Positions 11,701 through 25,800 of a stretch of 64,000 nt of DNA are shown in pieces. The translations under genes and the position numbers were made by a program. Origin of the DNA: Psettodes erumei (Eukaryota > Chordata > Actinopteri > Pleuronectiformes > Psettodidae); assembly GCA_016785225.1 (NCBI GenBank), contig JAFBJZ010000772.1:5179501-5243500 (forward strand). Reading direction: 5' to 3'. The notes beneath the pieces were generated by a model that worked only from the letters and a program-made list of their open reading frames with translations, made no database searches and had not been told where the DNA came from. Within the stretch, counting starts at the first letter, position 1; each line of letters opens with the position of its first letter.

Positions 11701-14700
11701 TATTCAGTCAGGCAGAGTGGCTGAACGTGTGTCTTGGCCGCTAACCCCCGGTGAAATTGAGATGAAAAATGAGCAGAGACAGCGGGCTACCTGTTATCAC
11801 TTTAAATATTTTCTTTCCACATACCCGGGGTTTAACTTCAACAAATGGCTGCAAATTAGATTAAACACAGCTAATGTCATTTAAATCAATCTCTCTTTAG
11901 AGATGATGGTCATAATGCAGCTCACCAGTCGCTGAGCGGTCAGAGCTTCACAGTTCATTGATTATGACTGATATGACCTACTTTAAATTACTGACAACAG
12001 TTAAAACAAAGATATCATGTGACTGATGTTGCATAATGAATTCCATACCCCTTGAAAAATTCCTGTCATTGTTCCAGACAAGTGCTCAACAGATGTAACA
12101 GCAATTATAAGAGGAAATATGGGATTGTGAGCGTCTCTTGGCTGTACAGACGTAACTATTATCCTTTCAGTACCTCCCATTAACTGTAATTGTCTTGACC
12201 GCTAGGAAATGAAGGGATAACAGAGACATAGTGGCAACTTGAGCTCATTGTACTTGATTTCCCACCATTGTGCTTAAACGTCTCGCTAATGTTCTTATTA
12301 GCTTACCATCAGCACCTGGCTGTACAGTGAGTCATGTCCATACAGAGTACCCCCCCCCACCCCCCACCCAGCCACCAACCCAATCCCCCCTCAGCTGTGG
12401 CTTGTGAAAGCTGCCCATGATGGCCTTGTTCAGCTTCCCTCTTTAGCTTACTTAGCATCACCTGCCTGTCAGGCAACTGAATGGAGTCTAAAGCCAAACA
12501 ATCCCAAACAGGCAGCGTCCTGCACAGAGGAATCAACTGGTGAAACCTCTGCCAAAACAAACAGCGGCGCACACCATGAAAATAATACCTCCACTGACTG
12601 GCAGAAAAGCTGCGAGTAAACAGTGGAGGGTCACACATCAGCTCAGACTCCTGTGCCTCTGCTGTTATCACCATCTATATGGATCTAATCTCTGTATATG
12701 AACAGTAGCACAGGGCCTCTTTCACATGAGGAGTTAAACCACAGACCATTAGACTGGTTATGACAACATGCCAACCAATCAGAGCAGAGGATCCAACAGG
12801 GTTATACAGTATGTTTTATAAGAGAGAGTCTCTGGTTAGTGATTCCTGCTAATAAAAAAAAACATCAGGGGCCTTCCTGTTTTGTCTTCACGTCGCTGTA
12901 AGAGCTGACAATCATTCAGGCCTGAAACATTCTTCAGGGTGTTTTCTTTGCACAGGCAATAAAGGCTGAAACCTGACCTCTGCACAGAACCATGAATATG
13001 CCTCTCCAAGGGCTTCAATAAGCATGTAAAATATAAGCCATAAATTGGAAATTTTGGTCATACAAGTTCTGCTCATGTGTGAAAGACCAGTGGTGGCAGA
13101 CAAACATACTATCAGCTTTCAAAGCTTTGAGGGATATAATGTGGCAAGCATGCAACAAAATGTTGGAAGAACATGTGGACTGGCAAGATCTGAAGGCACC
13201 TTTCAGAACCAAAACCTTGCAGAAAAGCCAAGATGAACAAAAGTCTACTGGTCCAGTGTTTCTCTGATTGCTTTGATTTAATGCTTTATTTAATTCAAAG
13301 TTCTGAATGAAAAAAGGACCTTTCTCAAAGTTTCACAAAAGCTTCCTTCTTTGCTGCTTCATTGTTCGATCAGCATAAAGGGTTCCATATTTTTTTTAGA
13401 AAAATGTCAACCATCAAATAATTTCTTTGTCTACTCAAATATTATTCTGGGTGCTCAACAAAATGTTTGGAAAGATGCAAAATTGGCTCCTGTATTAAAA
13501 TTCTGTATTTGCAATCTGGAAATATTTGTTTATCCATTTGAACAGTTTGTACGTATTTTACATTATTTGCTTTAAAGTATCAAGCAGATGTTTACACTTT
13601 TCACAACATGCACCATCACTTGGATTAAGTGATTTGGTTATAATAAGATATAATCACATCAGTGATTTACCACATTAAAATCCAGGTGCATGACTGCAGA
13701 CGAGCACTGATGCAATGAAGGCAATGAGTTTAATGGGTTTTCATCTACCGCATGTTGTATGGTAGGCTCACGGTATAGGCAGAAAAGCAAGTCATGGCAG
13801 TAAAACAAGCACAGCAGTCTGTTTGTGACAACAATTCTCTGGAGCATGAAGTATCTCACACTTCAAGATGTCATGAAAAAGTAAAAGGCCTTGGCTAGAA
13901 TTTTAAATGAAGTTTTGTGGGTTTGAACAATGCTTGGCAGCACAATATGGAATTGTAATGATGGACCTGTAGTTGGGTCTGAGGGGTTTTAAAGCTTAAA
14001 TTAGTAAACAATATGACATTGAACACTGAGTGACATGGTGCAAAAGGTCTTTTTTGATTTCAGGGACTTTAAAGCTCAATAAAAATGTGGTGCAGTGTAG
14101 TACGATAACAAGCTGACAGCCACAGAGTGGACAAAAAAGAAACTTAACAATCTGTCCTCGGAGTTGAAAATACATCCAAAGCTGAATAGTTAGCCTCAAC
14201 TAACAATAACATCGAAAAGAAATATCAACAGACACATATTACACTCTGACAGGTCTAAACCTAAAAGCACACTACAAACACCCTTCATCAATAAATACTT
14301 CAAACCCAAACCACAGGGAAGACAAATGGAGAACAAAAACAGAGCGCACACACAGCACAGGGTGAGAAGAGCACCAAAGTAAGAACTGTTTATCCTTTAA
14401 AAATAGTGGTTAAAAGAACCTAAATGTACTGCAGCTCATTAAATGTGAAATTAATTTGCTTTGAAATAAGTTGCAATGTGTATTTGTACAGTTGTGTTAT
14501 AATTAAGCAAAGAGACAAAGTTCTTTTTCTTCTGAAATCTTTATACTGAGAAAATAAAGACCAACAAAGTAAATCACAGCGGCATGCTTGTGGCGGTTTC
14601 AGAACATCTCTCTTTTCTCCACCAACATACCTACTGTTTTCAGAACTGCAAATCCAACTGTGCCAAGGTCATGGGTGAGGGCTCGGCATCTGATTTGGAT

Positions 14701-17611
14701 GTGCTGACATTCACTGACTTTCCCTGACCCACTTCTTTGTTTCCCTCACTCACCAGCTCTATCTTTCCCTTACCCATTTTCACTCACCCATTCAATTACT
14801 GCCTCTCATCAACCCCCTCAGTCAACATACTTTGCTGTGGGCAAAGTTAATTGCATGTGAAATGGTAGTTCATATAAAATACTGGTTAAAAGCAGAAGAA
14901 GTAAAACAAGGAGGCTTTGTTAAGTGTCGTGCATGATCAGCGGATGGAACCTGTAGCTTACATGCATGCACACGTACGGATAGTAACTGTACACGCATGC
15001 TGCGTATGCTTGCACGCTTTTGCTGTGTGTGTGCTGGTTCCATATATGGTGCTTTTCTTAAGGCTCAGCTAAGACATATTCAAATGACTCCCTGCACTCT
15101 AAACTAAATGCTGCTCCTGCAAAACCCAAAGCTCTGCAAGTGACTTTCAGCACAATGTTCTGGTGCACCAGTCTGCCAGACCCATAAGAACTCAATAAAC
15201 CCTATTGCTGGCATTTGATTAACTCATCCTGTTAACAAAGGCTGCTGCTACTTCACTTTCTCTCCAGCTCCCTTCAAAGTGCACAATGCTGTACAGCTCA
15301 ACCTGCAGGATCTAATTTTTCATGACTTAATCCTGCAATGGAACACTCCCTCTCCCCATCGCTCAGCTCACACCTTTTCCAGACATTTCTCACAACTCTT
15401 ATCTCTCTTGTAGAGAATGTCCTCCCGTAAGAAGAAACAAAAATGAGCCCACGGGTCATCTGGGCAAGCAGATTATTATAACCCATACTTATGTGTTATT
15501 GTTAGACCACCAGCAACCATACCAATTACGACCGGAGCAAAGGAGGAAGTCAGGTGACACGGTATAAAGAGCAACAACACACAGGACTTTGACACAAGAG
15601 ACTGCAGCTTGTGTTCCCAATAGAAACCAATTGGCACCATTTTTTCTTTTATCCATGACAGTTGTGCCACCCTAAGTGTGTGCTTATTATTGTAACCATT
15701 ATGTCAGAGGTCATTTAATCTTTCAGGGATTGTTTGGCTTATGTGAAATGGGGTTGCATGAGCCACTAATGTATAGTCTCTTAGCTGCAGTAGATTTGGA
15801 TCTGTGTGCTCACACTGCCATACACGGGGTCTGCGAAAATATATATTTTAGCTAGTACAAACAATGGCTACCTAAAAAAATCCAATATCCAATAAAGGCT
15901 TTTATCGTCAGTAGCTTTTTTGCAGAACTCATGGACTGGCTAATCTTATGTTTAGCATTTCAATGGTAAACAGAAAACTGATTTAACTAAGTGGCGGCAT
16001 GATTGTCAATTATAATCCATCTTCTCAAGCTTCCAAAAATCATTAAAAGATGTTGTTTTACGGGCTGAAATGATCCCCTGTTCATAATGCTGTTTATGTT
16101 TTAACTGTTTCTTAATCAATACTATAGACAAATGTGGAACGCCTGTAAATCACATGCTTGACATCTGAATTCACTCCCTTATTGCTGAGTCTGTAAACAA
16201 TGTGCTTTCAGAAAGACACATTTATTTATCAGGGTTTTATCATGCAAGGCCCTATGTGGAGAAGATGAACAAAAGTGTGATTCAAGAGGTCACTGTGGAA
16301 CCACAGGAAAAGCCCCTGGAGGCGTGAGAACGGGGCATTTCATTTGCTGATCAGGAGTGTACGCGTATTACTCACAATGTTGTTTTTGAGGCAGACTAAT
16401 GTGAAAATCCTTAAGAAAACAAGCAATTTGTTCGCGGCACACCAGCTGCTTCTTACAAGCCGGGGAATGCCCGGCTGGATGGTATTTCCTAAAGCACTGA
16501 CATATTTCCTATGCATTAGTAAACAGGAAGGAAACTGTTGCAATTACAGACAAGTTAATGCAGCCACGCATCATTGGATATGGTGATTGATATAAAAAGA
16601 AAGTAAAGACATGGCTGGGATGGTCTGAATTGGGTGTTTCCTAGATGAATTGTTATGGCTCAGCGAACCGTCCGAAGATGCCTGTTGTTACGGATCATTT
16701 CTGGACCACAAAACACAGGAGACCACGGAGCGACATTTCCAAATCTTTAACGTCTGGCAAACATTCAAAAGTTTCATAAGCACAACTAGATAGGTAAGGC
16801 GCACTCAAGAGTAGCTCTAGCAATCTTCTGGCAGCTAGTGGATGTCATGGCCCGGTTTATAAAGGAGCTGAGGTGATCACTGGAGAATGCTGATCAGGTG
16901 TGTCTCGTCTGAGAGACTGGCCACGCCTCCTGCCACAACCTGAACAGCAGAGATCAGGAGGGGGAGGGGAAGAACAGAAAGCAGACAAACTGTCAATACT
17001 GTCATCCACAGTATCTGTATTGATACAAAGGTGAAATTAGATTTGATTTCTTCTTTTGTTTTCAAATACATTCGCATCCTTCTTTTTCAGTGCAGTCTTG
17101 CTATTTACTGGTCATCTGTCGAAACCAATTCCACAAAGAATCAATGATGATGCATTTGACCTGCAAATCCTCCTCTCAGCATTAATTTTATTCAAGTTCC
17201 ACTCAGCTTACTGTCTTTACGTAACATCCTTGACAAACATAATTATTGTGGTAGGCCATATTTTAAAAAAGAAACTGAGTATAATTGGATGTTTCAGCAG
17301 TTTTACGCGAGCTATGACTCATGGGAATGAAATCAAAAATGTATTGTGGACCAAAAAGAGATCACCAAACCACAACACAGGCTTCTGAGAAAATGACTAA
17401 ACATCCAATGAAAGCTTGAGAAATCAGAGGTGAAGAGGAGACAGAGGAGGTAAAGAGAGAGGGTGTTAAAGTAAGACGAACATGTTGAGAATTGCCTGCC
17501 TCCTTTCAACTTCACACCCACTTACAGAGCTGCCTTTTCTTTCAGATAATACTCTAAATAGAAGGCCTTTCTCCAATGCAAATGAGCCATACGCCTGCAA
17601 CATCTACTTAC
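8705..17611. other. Long intronic stretch with no gene recognised
   Basis: The longest ORF here is 135 codons on the minus strand at 10822-11229. It contains a donor-like gtgagt near 10983 but has no convincing acceptor or domain. A C-rich run lies at about 12350-12372. A 7-bp-stem palindrome (agccggg, loop gaatg, cccggct) is at 16458-16476. Homeodomain-type TAATTA and ATTTAA motifs cluster around 9725-9760. No transposon was identified. Confidence 0.5.
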
Positions 17612-17665
17612 GCACTGCTCTGAGCTGATGGGCTGTGATAGGAGCATTGTATCACCATTGCGTCA
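17612..17665 (-). other. Candidate 54-nt cassette or poison exon
   Basis: On the minus strand, a T/C-rich tract (tttattttgtttctgtcccc…ttatccaacag) ends at 17666 and is followed by 54 nt and then gtaagtagatg from 17611. The length is divisible by three. One frame is open (D-A-M-V-I-Q-C-S-Y-H-S-P). However, in the phase implied by the edge exons (one base carried in) the reading is GTG-ACG-CAA-TGG-TGA, a stop after four codons. It is therefore a decoy pair of splice sites, a stop-introducing alternative exon, or part of another transcript. No expression evidence is available. Confidence 0.22.
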
Positions 17666-20020
17666 CTGTTGGATAAGTTTGGGGACAGAAACAAAATAAA
17701 ATGCAAATTACCACAGCGCATTAACTGTTCCAAAACACAGACTGCAGATTGAAAGCATGCATGTCCCCGTGGTCAGACAAACAACAGCGTTGCCGTCAAA
17801 TCCCCCATGCGAGGACCAAGGTCTGCAAACCGCCAGAACACAATGAGCTGGGCCACAGAGTGGCCTCGTGTTCAGTTGGACAGCAATAGGTCCAGAACCT
17901 CACCACAGGTTAAATAAGAGCGTGACCAGACTCTGACCGAGAGATCCCAAAATTTAGCGCTAGAGTCCCCAAGACACGATGCTGCTTTGGCTCTAAACAT
18001 GGTGTCAAGGCCGTTCAGCATAGGACAGCAGTAAACTGTTTGGAGTTTCTGGTATACCTCAGAAAACTTTATATTTTTATAAATATTAAGAAGTTACTAT
18101 GTTACATTCTTCATTTTGATCTTCCCTTGGCTGTCCCTCTAAAAAAAGGCGAATTTGGCCATTTGTTTAAGGTTAATAAAGATTTGTAGACACTGGCAAG
18201 GGGAGACATAGTAACAATTCCCGCAATTTCCTGAAAAAGTGCAGGTAGTGGATTATTAATATTGGTATGCCTGCAAACTTTCCATCAACATCAGCAAAGG
18301 CTGAGGGCAGGAGAACTAATGCATAGAAATTTAACCATCCACAGAGTAAGACTATAGTTGAGAGGCACGGTGCCAAGAGGACGTCCGGGTGGTAGTTGCA
18401 GGGGTGTGGGTCGAGGCGGGGTAAGGACTGAGCGGAGTCTTGGAGCCGGTCCAGGGTATAGCATGAGGTTCTGGATGAGGTCCAAGCCAGCTGGAGAGCA
18501 GCAGAGTCAAGTCCTACACTAACCTGGATCTGTGCAGCCTGGCCGCGCCGCTGACAGATTTATCAAGCTGGACCTGGCTTGGCAGAATCGCCTGCTTAAA
18601 CTGCAATATATCTACAACCATATCTCACTCACTCACTGTAAGCCCCCTCTCTTTCTCCTCTCCCTGCATTAATTGCTTTGGTTTGGGGTCTTTATTACTC
18701 CCCAATGTTCCCAACGTCTTGCAAAGATAATTTTTCTCACACCCTCACTTTCATGGCCGTATTATTTCAGCAACCAAAAAAATTTCCACTTCACCATTGT
18801 TTATGCATAATTGAAAACTATTATGTACTCTACACCAGTCCATTAATTTCCATGACTGTATGACTCCATGGCACATTTCCTATTCAATCACTACCTCCTG
18901 CTGTAGCAGCCCGTCCAATAACATCAACCATTCATTTTTAATCCATCAATATCAAAGCAAACTTAATATTACTAGCCATGACTGCAGGCACACTGAGCTG
19001 CAGCAATAAAACCGGGAGGACGGGAGCGACGGCTGGGAGGAGGCGAGGAGTCAGGGAGCGTGCTGTGCTGCTGGGGTGAGGCGAATGCTGAGCAGCACAC
19101 CTGCCTGCCTGATTAAGCCACGGACAATGAGGCCTCTGTTGCTACCTGTCCACCTGTCTACAAAGTGAGGCCCCCTCGCTCTATCTCTGCAGCCCTGAAT
19201 TCCTCTCTGCCCCTCCCTCGCTTCTGTCCACCCCAGGGTCTGCTGGGTATTAATAAGTCCACGCTCTCACACACTGCACACACATTAGTGGAGAAAAACA
19301 CATTTACATACGGTACAAGTCCAATACATTCTTGTCGACATTCTTTTTCCAGACCTGCCTGGACACTCCTGTTTTCCAAAGCACCTGTTTAAGAGCTTGT
19401 GCTGCTATAGGACTCTCACCGCTGACTTGAATATTAGTCATGTTATTTCTGCAGCCTCTGCTAAATGTCTCCATCTAATCTCCTGTGTGGCTAGTGATTA
19501 AGAATCCTGTTGGGAAAGGCCGCTCTCTACTCGCCAAAGTTTTTAGTCTCTGTTTTTGCAAACCCTAAACAGAAGCACACTCCTCCCCCCATGATGTCCA
19601 GATCCTTATGTGTGAGACGTTTGCATAGCTCCCGGTCAGATTTAGTAGTGTACAGTCTAAGATAAAGCAGTTGAAATAATTAACATGATGATAAACGGGT
19701 TAAGATACAGCTGGGAAATGCCACATGGAGGATTGCCTGTGACTGACCCAGCAACATAAGCCAAAACTAACAAAGTCCCCGTTTCCTATGAAGCCTGTAT
19801 CTTCTGCCAGCTTCTAACTCATCCTTGAGCCTTTTCTCTCCCACATATCCGCTGTCTGGACCACGGCCTGTGTTATATGAGGAATGTACATAGTATCACA
19901 GACACCAGTGATGAATGATGTGAATGTGACATCAATGCTCAGAGGGCTGGTTAAGTCCAATACGAAGGAGTCTCCTCAAAACTGGTGGCATTTTTGTGTT
20001 TTTGCGGTTCAGAATGGACT
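17666..20020. other. Intronic sequence; GC-rich patch but no gene recognised
   Basis: The patch at about 18361-18540 is more GC-rich than its surroundings and gives a proline-rich minus-strand ORF (18291-18485). I see no domain or splice context for it. A second G-rich patch is at 19015-19085. No transposon was recognised. Confidence 0.45.
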
Positions 20021-20044
20021 GTGTGTGTGTGTGTGTGTGTGTGT
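20021..20044. repeat. (GT)12 microsatellite
   Basis: Uninterrupted GT dinucleotides, followed about 70 bp later by a short (CT)n run at 20112-20128. Confidence 0.95.
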
Positions 20045-20322
20045 AGTACACGTGCCTTTTCCTGTTTTCTTTGCTGCTTTGCTCATCAGAGAGTTCAGGC
20101 ATCAGTTTGAACTCTCTCTCTCTCTCTCATTCATGCTCTGTCTCTCCGCCACTGTCTACCTTCTCCTGTTTTGATTCGGAGTAACTGAACAGTTACATAA
20201 CTGCTGCTTAAACACAGTTATGAAGTGGGAAGAGTTACATTATTTTGGCTTTCAATTACAGCAAACTGAAGATGTTTGACTTTAATGAGCAGCAGCTGGT
20301 TTTAATGTTGTAGCACATCAGC

Positions 20323-20425
20323 ATACACCCATGGTCTGTTTTGAAAGAGTTCATTCTGAACTATTGGTAATGTGAGTTAAAATTGATTTTGTACGTTATT
20401 TTCAATGGCTTCATGGCTTGACAGG
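20323..20425 (+). repeat. Dispersed repeat, copy A
   Basis: This segment aligns over its whole length with 53334-53446 on the same strand. Shared blocks include ccatgg, ttttgaaa, ttcattctgaac versus ttattctgaac, attggtaatgt, attttgta, ttattttc and atggcttcatg. I estimate roughly 75-80% identity by eye, with one gap of about five bases. It is probably a fragment of an interspersed transposable element, but I cannot name the family. Its right edge runs into an ATT microsatellite, as retroelement tails often do. Confidence 0.6.
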
Positions 20426-20427
20426 TT

Positions 20428-20477
20428 AAATATATTATTATTATTATTAACAATAATATTAAAATAATAATAATACA
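20428..20477. repeat. AT-rich (TTA)n/(AAT)n hairpin tract
   Basis: A run of ATT units is followed by its near inverse complement (aataatattaaaataataataat). The tract is therefore both a trinucleotide repeat and a foldback sequence. It abuts the dispersed repeat copy A. Confidence 0.85.
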
Positions 20478-22207
20478 TAGGTGAAGCAGTACAAATAAGA
20501 AAAGCGTAGTATTAGTCTATTAATTGTATTGATGTTTGATAGGAAGTTATAGTCCAAACAAACAAGTATAAATCAATAAGTATCTTGCTTGTCTGCTCTT
20601 GTCAGTGCATTACTAAATTATCCTTATATGTCGTACTTCATCTACCAACAGGAGCATGTCTTTCATTTCTGCCAGATTCTCATTATCTAATACCTATTTA
20701 ATATTCTGAATATACAATATTGCTGTTGATTTCCCATGTTAATTAGTTCCCAGCAGTATTGCATGACACTAATATTAGCATCCTTCCATACCCAATTCTA
20801 TATATCACTCTCTGTAGTGTGTTTTGTCTTTATACTATCTTAACAGGAAATCAAAGCAGTGTCATCCTGGGAGGTTATGTACCAAAGGTGGTCTTCCCCT
20901 TTGCCTCAGAAGCCCACATCCTCGACATTATGTGCATCACATGTAGTGTGGCCATTAGCCAGACCAAATACCTCTTATAAACCCACTCCCCTGTTGCGTG
21001 AGTGAGACAGAGAGAGCGTTTGCCATTACTTGCCTTCTCACTCCATGAGAAAAGGCATGAATGTGTATAATGCACTTTATGCTTATGTTTCCCTCTTCAA
21101 GTAGGAACCATTTACTTAAACACTTTTTAAAAAGCTCAGGCACAAGATTTAAACCTCTTGGATAACAAGTGTAATTTTTCTAAATGTAGCGGCAAATTAA
21201 AAAAAAAAGTGCAGAGGAATGGTGGTAATGACGTCCCACAGTGAAGAGCCTGGTGCTCCATAAACCTTGTTTTTCCTTCCGAAGCTTCCAACAGACTCAG
21301 ACATACTTTAAGAAATGATAATAGATATTGGACCATGTATGGTTCAGAGACTACGATGCTTTCCAAGTGGACTTAACAAAAGCACTGACATTCTGACCTA
21401 GCAAATTTGTCAAAAACTATCTGCCCATTTTTCCAAAGGAGACTAATGAAAACCTTTTTGGAGAGAGTGAAGAAAGTGTTTAAGGCTGTATTGTTAAATG
21501 CCCACTTATAAAGCCCTCCCAGCTGTGCTCTGTCCCACCGCCAACCATATTCATTAGAAAGAAGCCTCAAGGGTTCCAACTTGTATTGTTTTATGTGAAT
21601 CTAATACCCAATGTTCAGATTATACGGCCCCAGATTCCAACTTCACCACAACCGTAGCATCAAAAACTTTGTGTGGCTGGAAACTTTGTTATGGCCCAGA
21701 CTGAAAGAGGGACATATGAAAGTGGTGGTTTATCCCTATCAGTGATAATCCCCTTTCCCATCATTTTCTCCCATTGTTTCACTCTGTACCATGTCAACAT
21801 ACACCAGGCTTCCAGGCTTTAGATAGGCAGGAATAATCTGTGGTCAAGTGCCAGTAGGAGGTTAAGGTTGGAGTTGGGGGGGGGAATCTTAATCCAAGAG
21901 CTACAAAATAACCTAAAATAAGTTCAGCACTCACTTCAGGAGTGTATAAACTTGGTACTTTTTATTTGGTTATTAATGGGTTTGTCAATACAAGTATATA
22001 AACTGATCCTTTCCCACAATTTCTCTTGCTTGTCCTCAAATAATCTTCCTTAAATTTAGAAAATTGATTTTTGCTCCAAAGCAGCAGCAGTAAATTTCTA
22101 TTTTCTGTTGCAAACATCCACAAGCTTCTTTTATTCCAGTATTAAGTTACTTACTCCATTTCAATAATCTCTAGAAGAGACATTCAGCCCAGGGGGTGTG
22201 GGGTGAC

Positions 22208-22298
22208 GACTCCATCGTCTGATGGAGTCTGAGTGGTTTCAGTACCACTAAATATCACATGAAATTAACTGCACTGCATTTTATGGAACTGAAACCAC
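22208..22298. repeat. Two adjacent inverted repeats, candidate short foldback element
   Basis: The first is a perfect 8-bp stem, gactccat / atggagtc (22208-22215 and 22222-22229), with a 6-base loop. The second is a 15-base arm, gtggtttcagtacca (22233-22247), pairing 14 of 15 bases with 22284-22298 across a 36-base AT-rich loop. Both hairpins within 91 bp suggest a MITE remnant or a structured intronic element. No duplicated target site was identified. Confidence 0.5.
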
Positions 22299-22805
22299 AA
22301 CTTGTGATGCAGATGTTGGAAAAAGTGGCAAATATATACAGCATGTTTGGGATAAAGTTCGCTGAGGCAGAAAGTTCATTCTGCTGTTTGAAATCAACCT
22401 CACTGCAGTAATCACGTTCCCTCTGGACAAAAAAGGACTTTGGATGCAGGATCCTTAACTAACCTGGGAAGAAAGGCCTTGGCCATGTCTTCATTTGACT
22501 GGTCCCAACCCTCTTGCTGAGACAAATGGCCGAGCTGACATTTATGAATGTCTCTAGCTATATTTAGAAAATAAACGGGAGCTGAGGGAGGAGGGAGACA
22601 GCGGAGAAGGCCACTACCTGCTCTGCACACACACTCATTGTAGCAGATCTGTCCAGCAGGGAGCAGACTCTGAGCCAGCCACTTCCACTGGCAGCAACAC
22701 AGACCGTTGCCCAGTGGTTTCACTGTAACAGGCCAATTACTTCAAGATGGAAGCGTGGGTGTGTGGTTATGTGTACTCCATGTGTGTGTGCAGAATGCAC
22801 AGGCT

Positions 22806-22824
22806 TTGTGTGTGTGTGTGTGTG
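22806..22824. repeat. (GT)n microsatellite
   Basis: About nine TG units ending at gcgtgcag. Confidence 0.85.
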
Positions 22825-25800
22825 CGTGCAGTGGTATGTCACCTCCAGTGATCTCTGGGGGCTGTTTTCACAGACCTACCATCTCATTAGCAGCCTCACT
22901 ATTAGCTGTGCTTAAAATGCTATCATGCCCCACTTCTTCCCCTTTCACAGCATCCTGCCCCCCATAAAGGTTCAGGCTTGTATAATGAGGGACTTTATTT
23001 GGCCATCTGTGGACACACACTTGTAGTAGATGTCTCATCTTTTAACCTGCAAATAGGGATGTGGTCTGGAAGAAAAAGACAAACAGATTTATAAAAAGAT
23101 CCATAACATGACCCCCGCAAATCTCCCTCACATGTTCTCTCTCAATCTCTCTCTCCCTCTCTCTCTTGCCAGACACATTAAGGAATGTATCATTTTGTGT
23201 GCTTTGGCAGCGGATCAACATGCTGGCTTACTTGAAGCAAAGTGAGTGTGGCTGCAGATGGCTATCAACCTTATCTGCTGCTAATAAATCTCCCAAAGGG
23301 ATCTTAAAGGATCTTATGCTCAGGATAAACTCTGTGCCCTTTAACCTCTCTTGATCACCCAGCACACCAACCATCCCACTGCTAATCTGGACAGTTTCGA
23401 CTGCATCATGAAGCCAGCCACCCCCCCACCCCCCGAATATCATCAAAACCGAATGGCTTGTTCACCGTACTTGTACCTTGGGGCTTTTGAAAGTGAGTTT
23501 ATCATAGTTTACAGTAAAAGGGGCTATAATCAGATCCCTATGAACCACATATAGTACACTGTATAGTCTGTGGTCTATCTGAGTGCACTCAAAGTACAGT
23601 TGATGCTGTGGTATTGCTATACACTCTGCTCTAATCATGGATAGGCTGACATTTGGCATACAACAATAAATTACAAAGACAGGACCACAGAATGATGGAT
23701 TTTATACATTTAATTATTATTGTTTCTGTCTGTATTGTAGAGTCTCTACCACACTGCCTTTGCAAACATGTTCTTCCTTTTGCCTTAATGTCTCTGTCTC
23801 TACTACTTGTTCCCTTCTACAATATTGTAATGGAATAGTTTCCCATTTTGTTTGGTTTCTAGCTGAAAGTTAAATGACAAGATCAATATAAAATGTGAGG
23901 TTATAGTCAGTTAGCTTAGTTTAACATAAAGAATGGTTAAGACTGTGTCTGCAGGCAAAACCAGCCACAATCACGCCACAAGCACTCCTGCAACACGGAG
24001 GGAGACACAGATCCACGATGATGGATTGTAATTTTATTCGACATGCTTTTTTATTTTCCCAAATGATATTTCCCAAAGTGTCAAACGGTACTTTTAAATC
24101 CAACCGATTCATGTAATGAATGTTATACCAAAAAAATGAAATGCTGCTTCACAAGATGATGAGAGAAATCTTTCTCTTTATGCAAGAAACAACATGCAGT
24201 GTGTAGCCCTGTAGGGAACCAGTGCAATCAGTGAAACTGTGTGACAGATGCTGTGTAACAGTAAGAGATCTGTGCTCTGATCGCATCATCTCAGCCTGCT
24301 TTTATTTTTAGCATCTGGGTGTGTTTTTCTGTCCTTTGAACAGGAACAGGCGAGATGATTTCTAGTAAAGGGAACATCTGCATCCCAAGTAACTCTGATC
24401 CAAGAGTCAACTGACCATCACCTCCTGACCATAGTGTATGCTGTGACTTGGCCAGGAGGTGTTTACTCAGGCAGGCATGTCCACACCCACACATGGCCTG
24501 ATCCAGAGTCTGGAACTGGGTCTTCACACAGACAGAGATACCGCCCCAAACCCTGCCCTTTTGGTTCTAATCACAAGTGAGATTCACTTTCTCCCCAACT
24601 GCCGAATGTATTCGCACACATATTGTTGCAGTCACAGCAGAACAATGCCACTACAATCCAAGCACAACATCTGTTCCAGTCAGAAAGCAGGCCGCTTCCA
24701 GAAACATGTTCGAAAACGCAATAGCATAAAAGCAACAGAGTAAAAGAGAAATAAAGGGAAAGAGAGAGACATGAAAATGAAAACAAGAAGGTCTGTATTT
24801 CCATTTGATAGTCAGTGTTTTTTGTGGCACACTGTGTCATTTTCCAAGTGGCTAGGCTCCAACACAGTCCTGAGCCCTGAGTACTGGATTTTTTCTCCTA
24901 GGTGATAAAATCACATTGACATTAAAAGGTGCTAATTGCCAGAAAGTGAAGTGAAATTAATGAAAAGAGAAAGGATAAATAACATGAGAATTTACTGGAA
25001 TGAACATGAATATTTACACAGTAGGAAGTGAGTGTACATTTTGTGTGTGTGGGGGGTGCAGGGAAAGTATACACTTTACAGTATTAAAAGTGTTCTCTCA
25101 TAAAGTACTTATATGGTGTCTGATTATTCAAATTTTGGATATCTTATATTGTCATGAAACTCTATGTATGTGTAGGAACACTTGGGATTTGGTGGTCACA
25201 CATATATTAGGTTCTTGTTCAAACAATGAAACAGCACTGATGTGAGAAAGTAACAATTGTATGAATAATATAATATGAAGTGTAACAAGCGATATGGGAA
25301 TCAGTGAGACATCAGTGATGATAAGTTAAACGGGATGTTTTAGATGAGGGAGTACAGTGGTGACATGAAATGTGATGTAACTGTGTGCTAGTGGGCTGAC
25401 TTCTTTTAAGTTAATGGCAGCACTGAAAGACCTATGTTTAGGATCGTTGGCATATAATAAATGAGTTGCCAGGATATGTGCATTTGCATTCATTTGTGCC
25501 TCCAGCTTTCTTCTTTGCTCGAACATGTTGTGGGTTTTTTTTTTTTGCGTTTTTTGTCAGTTTGGTGTTTGCAGAGCTTAATGGGTACAGCTGCATTGTT
25601 TCCCCTCTGAAAGGAACTGGGGCCTTTAAGTAGTTTGGTCACAGACAAACATCCAGAAAGCTCTACAGGAATGCTCACAGTCAGAGAGAGACAGAGCGAG
25701 CTATAGGTTTACAGCTCACAGAGCCTTCTCTCACACTTGGCAGGAATAGTTAAGGGCAATTACAATAGATTAAACAATTTCTTAAGGCAGGCATGTAAAA

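Noticed and set aside
16458..16476. agccggg-gaatg-cccggct hairpin
   Set aside because: A 7-bp stem with no extension, no following T-run and no sign of a regulatory context in a eukaryotic intron.
18291..18485. GC-rich, proline-rich minus-strand ORF
   Set aside because: Locally high GC explains the open frame; no splice sites or family match.
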